Shown one piece after another: positions 57,404-64,000 of a stretch of DNA of 64,000 bases (position 1 is its first letter; each line of letters starts with the position of its first letter). The notes under the pieces are model-generated. The model had not been told where the DNA came from and did no database searches. It was given only the letters and a program-made list of their open reading frames with translations. The DNA lies in contig NZ_QKVM01000001.1 of the NCBI RefSeq assembly GCF_003231305.1, positions 62,001 through 126,000 on the forward strand, given 5' to 3'. A program made the position numbers and the translations under genes. The DNA is from Pseudomonas sichuanensis. GTDB lineage: Bacteria > Pseudomonadota > Gammaproteobacteria > Pseudomonadales > Pseudomonadaceae.

Positions 57404-59806
57404 CTAGAACTCGAACGTACTCGACAGGCTCACCTGCCGCGCATCCCCCACCGCGACGAAGTAACGGTTCACCGCCGAGGTGTAGTACACCTTGTCGAAC
57501 AGGTTTTTCACGTTCAGTTGCAGTAGCACCTTGTGCTCGTCGAGCTTGGTCTCGTAGCTGGCAAAGGCATCGGCCACGGTGTATGCCGGCAGGTCGAAGT
57601 CGTTGGTCGCATTGCCGGCGCGTTCCCCCACATAGCGGGCGCCCGCCCCCACACGCAGGCGGTCGCCGCCGAACAAGCTGCCGTAGTCATACACCGCCGA
57701 CAACGAACCACTGTGGCGAGCGACGTTCTGCAAGCGATTGCCCTTGAGGTCCGGGTCCTTGGTCACTTCGGCATCGGTGAAGGCGTAGGCGCCGATCAGG
57801 CTCCAGCGCTCGCTGAGCTGGCCGGTCAGGTCCAGTTCGACGCCGCGTGAACGCACCTCACCGGCGTTGCTGTAGATGATCGTACCGGGCTGAGTGTCGC
57901 CGTCGGCCACCAGCACATTGCGCTTGTTGATATCGAACAGCGCCAGGGTGCCGGTCACCCGGCCCGGGATGTCCAGCTTGGCGCCCAGTTCCCACGACTT
58001 GCCTTGCTCCGGCTCGATGCCTGAGTCGAGGGTGAGGGTCTGGCCACCGCCGATGCTCAGCGGCGCGATGGTCGAGTTGGGTTTGAACGACTCGCTGTAG
58101 CTGCCATAGAACGACAACTGCTCGTCGAGCTTGTACACCAGGCCCGCATGGGGCACCCAGGTCTGACCGCTGTTGTCGGTGTTGACGTTGAACGGTCGGC
58201 CACGGCCGGCGTACTGGTCGAACTGCTGGAAGCGCCCGCCGGCCACCAGGATCCAGTGATCGTCCAGGTGCCAGGCATCCTGCAGGAACAGCGAGTCGCT
58301 GCGCAGCTCGTCGGTCTGGTCGCTGTCGCTGGCGCGCACGGTGGTGCCCTCCACTTCGCGGCCATAGACCGGGTTGAGGTAGCTGAAGGTCGAACGGCTG
58401 TTCTGGCGGATCAGGTCGGCGCGGTAGATCTTGCGGTCTTCGTGATCGACACCGACCAGCAGGTCGTGGCGCTGGCCCGCCAGCTCGATGTTGCCGTTAA
58501 GGCTGAAGGTGGCGAACTGGTCGCGGCTCATGGCGCCCTGGGTGCCGTCGATGCTGCGGGTCAGCGTGCCTTTTGCCTCGTTCACCCCGGTCACACGGAC
58601 CTGGCTGGCATCGTAGGTCTCGCGGTTGAAGCTGTAGCCGAAGTGGGCTTTCCAGGCGTCGTTCAACGCGTGATCGACCTCCAGCCGATACAGGTCGGAG
58701 CGGCCTTCCATGTCGTTGAACGGCTCGTCGAGACGGCGGCTGGCAGGAATGTTCAGCGGATGCCCGTCACTGCCGAAGGCGGTGCCGCGGTCGAACGGGT
58801 AGCTGAACTCTCGGTGCTCGTAGGCCAGCACCACCTGGGTGTCCTCGCCCAGCCAGGCGAACGACGGCGCCACCAGCGACTCGCGGTGCACGCCGAAGTT
58901 GCGCCAGTAGTCTTCGTCTTCATGGTCGACGATCAGTCGATAGGCGAAGTTGCTGTCGCCCAGCGCGCCGGTGCTGTCCAGGCCGCCGCCGCTGCCGTTC
59001 TTGCCGCTGCCGTAGCTGGAGCCGCGCAGGGTCACGGCGTTGTACTGCGCAAGCTGCGGGCGCTTGCTGACCACGTTGATCACCCCGCCCGGGTCCTGGA
59101 TGCCGTACAGCAGCGAAGCGGGGCCCTTGAGCACCTCGACCCGCTCGGTGCTGGCATTGAGGGCGCGGCCCTGCACGATGGGCATGCCGTCGCGCATGAT
59201 CGAGCCGTCGCGGTTGTCGCCGAAGCCGCGCTTCATCACGGTGTCGGCGGTGCCGCCGAAGTTGTTGCCCTGGGTGATGCCGCTGACGTTGTACAGCGCA
59301 TCGTCGAGGTTGCGCGGCGCCTGATCGCGGATCACTTGCGCGGGCACCACGTTGATCGCCTGGGGGATGTCCTGGGTCGGGCCCTGGCCGCGCATGATCG
59401 AGGCGCTGGCCGGGGGCTGGTAGCTGTAGTCGTCGGCCTGGGATGTAACGGTGGTGGCTTGAAGGTTCACGGCCCCTGTGGTGTCGGCCTGTTCGAGGGT
59501 CAGCGTGCGGCCATCGAGGCGGCGCCAGGCCAGGCCGGAGCTGCCCAGCAACTGCTGCAGGGCCTGCTCGGCGCTGAACGTGCCGTGCAAGGCCGGCGCC
59601 TGCAGATCGGGCAGCGCCAGGGTGTAGACCACGCTCTGCCCGGTGGTGCGGCTGAAGGCGTTGAGCGCCTGGGCCAGCGGCTGGCTCGGCTGGGCGAAGG
59701 CATAGGCCTGGCTCTGCTGCTCGGCCATCGCCAGAGGGGCCATGGCCAGCACCGACAAGGTGCTGAGGCCGAACCAGAGCGGAACGCAACGCGGGGTGAA
59801 CTTCAT
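57404..59806 (-). CDS. TonB-dependent siderophore receptor with signalling domain (FoxA/FecA type)
   Basis: This 800-residue outer membrane receptor has a signal peptide, an N-terminal STN signalling domain (about 30-105), a plug (about 130-250) with RNLDDALYNVSGI and the VEVLKGPASLLYG stretch, and a 22-strand barrel ending in Phe (STFEF). The STN domain and the adjacent sigma/FecR genes indicate cell-surface signalling, in which a ferric siderophore activates the ECF sigma. Sequence features such as FDRGTAFGSDGHPLNIP recall hydroxamate (ferrioxamine-type) receptors; the ligand is inferred. Confidence 0.9.
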   Translation of the reverse strand: MKFTPRCVPLWFGLSTLSVLAMAPLAMAEQQSQAYAFAQPSQPLAQALNAFSRTTGQSVVYTLALPDLQAPALHGTFSAEQALQQLLGSSGLAWRRLDGRTLTLEQADTTGAVNLQATTVTSQADDYSYQPPASASIMRGQGPTQDIPQAINVVPAQVIRDQAPRNLDDALYNVSGITQGNNFGGTADTVMKRGFGDNRDGSIMRDGMPIVQGRALNASTERVEVLKGPASLLYGIQDPGGVINVVSKRPQLAQYNAVTLRGSSYGSGKNGSGGGLDSTGALGDSNFAYRLIVDHEDEDYWRNFGVHRESLVAPSFAWLGEDTQVVLAYEHREFSYPFDRGTAFGSDGHPLNIPASRRLDEPFNDMEGRSDLYRLEVDHALNDAWKAHFGYSFNRETYDASQVRVTGVNEAKGTLTRSIDGTQGAMSRDQFATFSLNGNIELAGQRHDLLVGVDHEDRKIYRADLIRQNSRSTFSYLNPVYGREVEGTTVRASDSDQTDELRSDSLFLQDAWHLDDHWILVAGGRFQQFDQYAGRGRPFNVNTDNSGQTWVPHAGLVYKLDEQLSFYGSYSESFKPNSTIAPLSIGGGQTLTLDSGIEPEQGKSWELGAKLDIPGRVTGTLALFDINKRNVLVADGDTQPGTIIYSNAGEVRSRGVELDLTGQLSERWSLIGAYAFTDAEVTKDPDLKGNRLQNVARHSGSLSAVYDYGSLFGGDRLRVGAGARYVGERAGNATNDFDLPAYTVADAFASYETKLDEHKVLLQLNVKNLFDKVYYTSAVNRYFVAVGDARQVSLSSTFEF

Positions 59807-59928
59807 GGACGCTGACCTGTGAGAGGGATGATCTTTTGCGAATGAATCGCACTTCCACTCACTACACGGATGTCGTCGAGCAGTACCTCATCGTCTTGAT
59901 GAAAAATTTCTTCGTTTCAATAACCCTA

Positions 59929-60020
59929 TCGCGGGGCAAGCCCGCTCCCACGCCAGTCGCCCAGGTTGCACATCGGGTAGCGTGGGAGCGGCGGTGCGCC
60001 GATGCGACTTGCCCCGCGAT
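59929..60020. repeat. REP pair with an extended second unit, fecR-TBDR gap
   Basis: The first unit (59929-59952) is canonical. The second (59980-60020) begins GTGGGAGCGGCGGTGCGCCG and continues ATGCGACTTGCCCCGCGAT; its extra CGGCGGTGCGCCGATGCGA piece also appears in the hairpin at 18.95 kb. It lies between the anti-sigma stop codon and the receptor gene. Confidence 0.85.
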
Positions 60021-60026
60021 TGTTTG

Positions 60027-60998
60027 TCAGCGCAACACCGTCAAGCGCCCCAACAGCGTCTGGCGCGTGAACCCCAGCACCTTGCCCAGCGAGTCCAGCG
60101 CCAGTAGCGGCTCGGCCACCGGGAAGCTGCCACTGACCTTGCGCTGCGCCAGCTCGCCGTCGAGCAGCACGATCCGCCCGGGGTAGTAACGCCCCAGGTC
60201 CTCGACCACCTGCCCCAGCGGCACCTGGTAATAATTCAGCCAGCCCTGGCGCCAGGCCAGGCGGCTGTCGCTGTCCACCGCCTCGACCGCGCCCGCGCTG
60301 CCGGTGGCATAGGCCAGCTGTTGATTGGCGGTCAGCTCGCGCGCCGACTGGCCCTGGGCAGGCGTCACCGCCACCCGGCCGCTGCGCACCGTGACCTGGG
60401 CCCCCTCACCCTGCTCGCGCACTTCGAACTGGGTGCCGAGCACGCGCACCTGCCCGCCGTTGGCGTCGACCAGGAACGGCGCGCCGGTGTGGGTCACCTG
60501 GAAGAACGCAGCGCCGCGCAGCAGGCGCACACGGCGTTCACCCTGGTCGAAGTCCACGCCGATCGCCGTGCCGGCGTCCAGTGTCAGTTGCGAACCATCG
60601 GCCAGAGTCACCTGGCGCACCTGCTCGGCGCTGGTGTAGTCGGCGCGCAGGTCCTGCAACCAGTGCTGCGGCTGCCAGCCGGCCACACCACCCAGCGCCA
60701 GCACCAGGCAAGCGGCCATGGCGAAACGCTGCCAATGGGGTTTGCGCGCAGGCCGGCGCATGGCCTCGAGGTACTGCTGCAGGCCGGCCTGTTCTTCAGC
60801 GGCCAGGCGCGCGGCCGGGGCCTCGGTCTGGCGCCACAACGCCTGGGCCTGGGCGTAGGCTTGGCGATGGGCCGGGGCCTGCAGCAACCAGCGCTTGAAG
60901 GCGGCGCTTTCGGCCTGCTCCGGCTGCTGCTGGATGCGCATCAGCCAGCCCAGGGCGTCCCGGGACTGTTCGGCAGTGATAGGCGGTTCGAGGCTCAT
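60027..60998 (-). CDS. FecR-type anti-sigma factor / signal transducer
   Basis: This 323-residue protein has an N-terminal DUF4880 sigma-binding domain (about 12-55), one transmembrane helix near residue 93-108 and a periplasmic FecR domain, ending with the STN-contacting region. It carries the receptor's signal across the inner membrane. ATG 60998 overlaps the sigma stop codon by four bases (ATGA); a longer in-frame reading lies within the sigma gene. Confidence 0.92.
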   Translation of the reverse strand: MSLEPPITAEQSRDALGWLMRIQQQPEQAESAAFKRWLLQAPAHRQAYAQAQALWRQTEAPAARLAAEEQAGLQQYLEAMRRPARKPHWQRFAMAACLVLALGGVAGWQPQHWLQDLRADYTSAEQVRQVTLADGSQLTLDAGTAIGVDFDQGERRVRLLRGAAFFQVTHTGAPFLVDANGGQVRVLGTQFEVREQGEGAQVTVRSGRVAVTPAQGQSARELTANQQLAYATGSAGAVEAVDSDSRLAWRQGWLNYYQVPLGQVVEDLGRYYPGRIVLLDGELAQRKVSGSFPVAEPLLALDSLGKVLGFTRQTLLGRLTVLR

Positions 60999-61552
60999 CG
61001 ACGGGCGCTCCCTGGCCGGCGCGGTGGAGGTGCGGCTTCGGCGACACTCGCCTTGCACGCTTCGAGGGCGCGCATCATATGCTTTTCCACAGCGCTCTGG
61101 GACAGCTGCATGGCCTTGGCGATCTCGCCATAGGTGCAGCCGTGGATGCGATTGAGCAAGAAGATCTGCCGGCTGCGCTCGGGCAAGGCGCGCAGCGCCG
61201 CCTCGATGCGCTGCAGGTCATGGTCGACCTCCAGGGCCTGTTCGGGCGCCTGGGCGAAGGCTTCGTCGTCGGTGTGCTGTAAGCCTTCGGCCACGCGGTC
61301 GCGGCTGCCTTCGCTGCGCAAGTAGTCGATGGCCAGGTTGCTGGCGCTGCGCAGCAGGTAAGTATCGAGGGCCTCGACCTTGACCTCGGGGCGGCGCCAG
61401 AAGCGCAGGAACAGCTCCTGCACCAGGTCGGCGGCGGTGGCGCGGCAGCCGATGCGCCGGTTGACCAGCGCCTCCATGCGCGCACGCTGGGCGAGGAACA
61501 CCTGGACGAAGCGCGCCCGGCCATGGCTGGCCTCGGCGTCGGCGTCGATCAC
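60995..61552 (-). CDS. ECF sigma factor, FecI family
   Basis: This protein of about 185 residues has region 2 (LVQELFLRFWRRPEV, LRSASNLAIDYLRS) and region 4 (LPERSRQIFLLNRIHGCTYG, IAKAMQLSQSAVEKHMMRAL). The exact start is unclear: no ATG precedes the conserved part with a good ribosome site. GTG 61552 is used; TTG 61570 is possible. It follows the DUF3325 gene by a short gap and is coupled to fecR. It should drive the receptor gene. Confidence 0.85.
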   Translation of the reverse strand: MIDADAEASHGRARFVQVFLAQRARMEALVNRRIGCRATAADLVQELFLRFWRRPEVKVEALDTYLLRSASNLAIDYLRSEGSRDRVAEGLQHTDDEAFAQAPEQALEVDHDLQRIEAALRALPERSRQIFLLNRIHGCTYGEIAKAMQLSQSAVEKHMMRALEACKASVAEAAPPPRRPGSARR

Positions 61553-61574
61553 CTCCCCCGGTTCGCGCAACGCC

Positions 61575-61901
61575 TTACACCGCCAGCACGGCCAGCAACG
61601 GCCCAAGCACCAGGCTGGCCGCTGCCAGGCCAACCAGCAACCGCGGCTGGTACGGCAGGCCGAACACCCACAGCGTCACCCCGGCCATCAGCACGGCGAT
61701 CCATTCCACCAGGCCGAGGGCCAGGCCCTGCAAGTGCACGGCCAGCACCAGCGACAGCAGCAACAGCGACCAGCCACCGATGCGCAGGGCCTTGAGCACG
61801 ATGGCCGTGGGCTTGCGCCCGAGCAGGTCGTTGAAGTGTTTATCCATGGCCAGGCACAGGCCGGCGAAACCGGCGAAACCGAGCAGCGCAACGCTCAACA
61901 T
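61575..61901 (-). CDS. DUF3325 small membrane protein
   Basis: This 108-residue protein has three or four hydrophobic segments and begins MLSVALLGFAGFAGLCLAMD then KHFNDLLGRKP. DUF3325 proteins accompany PepSY and DUF3649 genes at siderophore loci; the function is unknown. The start overlaps the PepSY stop codon by one base (TGATG). Confidence 0.88.
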   Translation of the reverse strand: MLSVALLGFAGFAGLCLAMDKHFNDLLGRKPTAIVLKALRIGGWSLLLLSLVLAVHLQGLALGLVEWIAVLMAGVTLWVFGLPYQPRLLVGLAAASLVLGPLLAVLAV

Positions 61902-63463
61902 CAGCTCACCTCCACGGCTTTGGCCGCCTTGGGGGCGCGCTTGGGCATGGCCTTGGGCGCGCGCAGCATCTTGCCGGCAGCCCAGGCGAGAAACAGCCCG
62001 GTGCCCAGTGCAGTCAGGTCGAACCCGGCCATGGCCCAGTCACCGACGGCAATGGAATGGTTCAACCCCTGGCCGGTGGTCAGGGCGTTGAGCAGCGGCA
62101 CCAGGGCGAAGGCAAGCGCGCCCAGCGCCAACTGCTCGCCCCAGGCCCGGCGCCCGGGGCGCAGCACGGCATGGGCCAGCGCCAGGGCCCAGGCCAGGAA
62201 GAAGGCATTGACCTCCCAGTCGGCACGCCCCTGCAACGTCACCGGCAGCAGGCGGTTGGCCCAGAAGAACGCCGCCACGCCGAGCAGCAGGCCGCTCATG
62301 CTGGCGATGTTGAGCACCTCGACCAGGCGCAGCTCGACCGGCATATGCCCGCTCTTGGCGTGCTTGAGCTGGCGTTTGCCCAGCCACATCACCAGGCCCG
62401 TGCCGATCACCGCCGTGCCGGCCACGCCGAAAGCGAAATACAGCCAGCGCAGCCACGGCCCGGCGAAATTGCCCATGTGCAGGCCGACGAAGGTGAACGA
62501 AGCCATCATCGCCGCGCTCTCCGGCGCGCCTTGGCTAAGCAGGGCGCCGCTGACACCATCGAAGGTCCAGTTGGCGCTGCGCTTGTAGGCCACGCTGTCC
62601 GCCGAGGCGCGGCTGAAGGTGACCCGGGCATTGCCGTCGCCAGGGTTCTGCACCTGGATGAAGCCCATGCGCGCGCCCGGCGCCTGCGCCTGTACCTTGG
62701 CGTACAACTGCGGCAATGGCGCCAGGGGTGCCGCGACGCCTGCCAGCGCCGGGGTTTGGTCACGGCCGAACAGGTCGTTGAAATAGTCGCCGCTGTCGCC
62801 ATAGCTGGCCATGATGCTGGCCGGCATCACCATGTACATGAAGATCACCAGGCTGCTGTAGCTGATCATCAGGTGGAACGGCAGCACCAGCACGCCGATG
62901 GCGTTATGGCCGTCGAGCCAGGAGCGCTGGCCCTTGCCGGGGCGGAAGGTGAAGAACTCCTTGAAGATCTTCTTGTGGGTGATGATCCCGGTCACCAGGC
63001 CCAGCAGCATGATGAAGGCGCAGAAGGTGGCCAACCAGCGCCCCCACGGATAGGGCATCTGCAGCTCGAAGTGGAAGCGGTAGAAGAACTCGCCGCCACG
63101 GCTGTCTCGGCCCGCCACTTCCTGGCCGCTGACCGCGTCCAGGTCCTTCCTGACCATGCCGCGTCGCCCACCCGCATTCGGGTCGCGCCAACTGACGCTG
63201 AGCGCCGGCTCGCGCTCGCTGGGCAGGCGGATGAACCAGCTGTTGGCGTGGCCGGCGTTGCTTTGCAGGTAGCGCTGCGCCAGCGCCAGGCTGGCCACCG
63301 GATCCAGCGGGTGGCTCTGGACTTCGGGCGCGCTCCAGTGGCTGATCTCGTCCTTGAAATACGACAGCGTCCCGGTGAGGAAAATGGCGAACAGCAGCCA
63401 GCCGAAGATCAGCCCGGTCCAGGTGTGCAACCAGGCCATGGCCTGGCGAAAGCCCTCTTTCAT
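61901..63463 (-). CDS. PepSY-domain inner membrane protein, putative siderophore-iron reductase
   Basis: This 520-residue protein has PepSY_TM architecture: a first helix (HTWTGLIFGWLLFAIFLTG), PepSY regions facing the periplasm, paired histidines in membrane segments (FHLMISYSSL, FVGLHMGNF) and a Lys/Ala-rich C-terminal tail. Related proteins (FoxB, PiuB-like) reduce ferric siderophores. ATG 63463 overlaps the DUF3649 stop codon (ATGA). Confidence 0.9.
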   Translation of the reverse strand: MKEGFRQAMAWLHTWTGLIFGWLLFAIFLTGTLSYFKDEISHWSAPEVQSHPLDPVASLALAQRYLQSNAGHANSWFIRLPSEREPALSVSWRDPNAGGRRGMVRKDLDAVSGQEVAGRDSRGGEFFYRFHFELQMPYPWGRWLATFCAFIMLLGLVTGIITHKKIFKEFFTFRPGKGQRSWLDGHNAIGVLVLPFHLMISYSSLVIFMYMVMPASIMASYGDSGDYFNDLFGRDQTPALAGVAAPLAPLPQLYAKVQAQAPGARMGFIQVQNPGDGNARVTFSRASADSVAYKRSANWTFDGVSGALLSQGAPESAAMMASFTFVGLHMGNFAGPWLRWLYFAFGVAGTAVIGTGLVMWLGKRQLKHAKSGHMPVELRLVEVLNIASMSGLLLGVAAFFWANRLLPVTLQGRADWEVNAFFLAWALALAHAVLRPGRRAWGEQLALGALAFALVPLLNALTTGQGLNHSIAVGDWAMAGFDLTALGTGLFLAWAAGKMLRAPKAMPKRAPKAAKAVEVS

Positions 63464-63765
63464 CCGTTTTTCATCCAGTAGGCAAGCCCGGCGATCAGGC
63501 CCAGCACTAAGCTGGGCAGCAGCACGCCGAGCCAGGCGCGCCAGGCGCTGCGACAGGCGAAGCAGCCGATGAAAGCCAGCAGGTAGACCACGAACGACAG
63601 CATCATGCCGGTAAGCGCGGCATCGACCTGGGCCATGGGCGTGAGCAGGGTGATGCACACGCTGGCCAGTGACGCCAGCAGGTAGCCGCCCAGCAGTGCC
63701 GCCAGGCTGCGTGAGGCCACGGCCAGGCGATAGCTCAAGGGGGGGCCGGCGGCTTTGCTCTTCAT
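63460..63765 (-). CDS. DUF3649 small membrane protein
   Basis: This 101-residue protein has three hydrophobic segments and begins MKSKAAGPPLSYRLAVASRS. It is the first gene of the iron operon. ATG 63765 is chosen on family length; a longer frame would run through the Fur-like site. The function is unknown, but DUF3649-PepSY-DUF3325 is a recurring set at TonB receptor loci. Confidence 0.86.
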   Translation of the reverse strand: MKSKAAGPPLSYRLAVASRSLAALLGGYLLASLASVCITLLTPMAQVDAALTGMMLSFVVYLLAFIGCFACRSAWRAWLGVLLPSLVLGLIAGLAYWMKNG

Positions 63766-63794
63766 CGCGGTGGTCCGGGGAAATGGGGGTGCAA

Positions 63795-63819
63795 TAGTAA
63801 TGATTTCAATTCTCATAAG
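63795..63819. promoter_or_regulatory. Fur-box-like site for the DUF3649 operon
   Basis: On the minus strand the site reads GCTTATGAGAATTGAAATCA then TTACT, close to the Pseudomonas Fur pattern AATGAGAATNATTATC. It lies 30-54 bases upstream of the DUF3649 start. Confidence 0.6.
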
Positions 63820-63882
63820 CAAAGAGTCGGGGATGAACTGCGTCCCCTCGCAGCGATTGCCGAAAGGTCGAGGCCTGAATAC

Positions 63883-63902
63883 AATGCGAACAATTCTTAC
63901 TT
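63883..63902. promoter_or_regulatory. Fur-box-like site for the downstream sigma gene
   Basis: AATGCGAACAATTCTTACTT resembles the common Pseudomonas Fur box AATGCGAATNATTCTCATT. It lies 34 bases before the next sigma gene's start. Confidence 0.6.
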
Positions 63903-63935
63903 CCAGTTGCGCCATTGAGCGCCGGAGTCGCATCG

Positions 63936-64000
63936 GTGCCCAGCGCCCTCTCCTCCACCGTCGAAGGCCTCTACCTCAACCATCACAGCTGGCTTACCGG
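63936..64000 (+). CDS. Second FecI-type ECF sigma factor (5' end only)
   Basis: From GTG 63936 the frame reads MPSALSSTVEGLYLNHHSWL, the typical N-terminus of a FecI-family ECF sigma factor (region 2.1, LYLNHHSWL). GGAG lies nine bases upstream. It diverges from the DUF3649 operon with its own Fur-like box. Only 21 residues are in the window. Confidence 0.65.
   Translation, partial: MPSALSSTVEGLYLNHHSWLT

Noticed and set aside
59807-59928. A FecI-type promoter before the TonB receptor gene
   Set aside because: An AAAT-type -35 candidate can be picked near 59905 (minus strand), but no convincing -10 with fixed spacing was found, so it is not listed as a feature.

Overview
The window is chromosomal DNA from a fluorescent Pseudomonas, most likely the P. 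putida group. This rests on the high GC content, the gene order (cysNC-cysD-Nif3-algW-aapPMQJ, rhlB-dauB-dauR, moaEDC-phoH, algD to algA), and about twenty copies of the P. putida-type REP sequence (core GTGGGAGCGGGCTTGCCCCG), almost always as inverted pairs between genes. No tRNA, rRNA, IS element, prophage or CRISPR array was seen. The window starts inside mdeB and ends inside a FecI-type sigma factor gene.

Layout. 1-2.6 kb: methionine catabolism (mdeB, mdeA, divergent Lrp-type mdeR). 2.8-8.1 kb: sulfate activation (cysD, cysNC), a Nif3 protein, and the periplasmic protease AlgW. 8.2-12.4 kb: the general L-amino acid ABC transporter aapJQMP with a sigma-54 type promoter. 12.7-17.6 kb: carboxylesterase, RNA helicase RhlB, and a dauB/dauR/binding-protein group that lacks dauA. 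17.7-20.4 kb: molybdopterin genes moaC-moaD-moaE and a PIN-PhoH protein. 20.7-23.4 kb: a polysaccharide deacetylase-like gene and yaaA, flanked by two inverted copies of a roughly 278-bp element with long terminal inverted repeats.

23.4-40.4 kb: a long algD leader and promoter region, then the complete alginate operon algD-alg8-alg44-algK-algE-algG-algX-algL-algI-algJ-algF-algA. GDP-mannuronate is made by AlgA and AlgD (the phosphomannomutase AlgC is not in the window). It is polymerised by Alg8 under c-di-GMP control through the Alg44 PilZ domain, acetylated by AlgI/J/F/X, epimerised by AlgG, trimmed by AlgL and exported through AlgK/AlgE. AlgW, 17 kb away, is the protease that in P. aeruginosa starts the MucA cascade leading to AlgU and algD transcription.

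40.5-57.3 kb: a small membrane protein, a short-chain dehydrogenase, two tripartite efflux systems (EmrAB type and AaeAB/FUSC type) each with a LysR regulator nearby, a universal stress protein, a 2-hydroxyacid dehydrogenase, an EamA exporter and an AraC regulator. 57.4-64 kb: an iron-uptake unit (DUF3649, PepSY, DUF3325, ECF sigma, FecR anti-sigma, TonB receptor) with Fur-like boxes and the start of a second ECF sigma gene.

The most unusual observations are: (i) REP-family hairpins lying inside coding sequence, in frame, and encoding the long n-regions of two lipoprotein signal peptides (algK and the EmrAB-linked outer membrane factor); (ii) the paired 278-bp elements whose arms vary in concert within each copy; and (iii) a near-identical palindrome in front of both dauB-like and binding-protein genes around a dau locus that has lost dauA.
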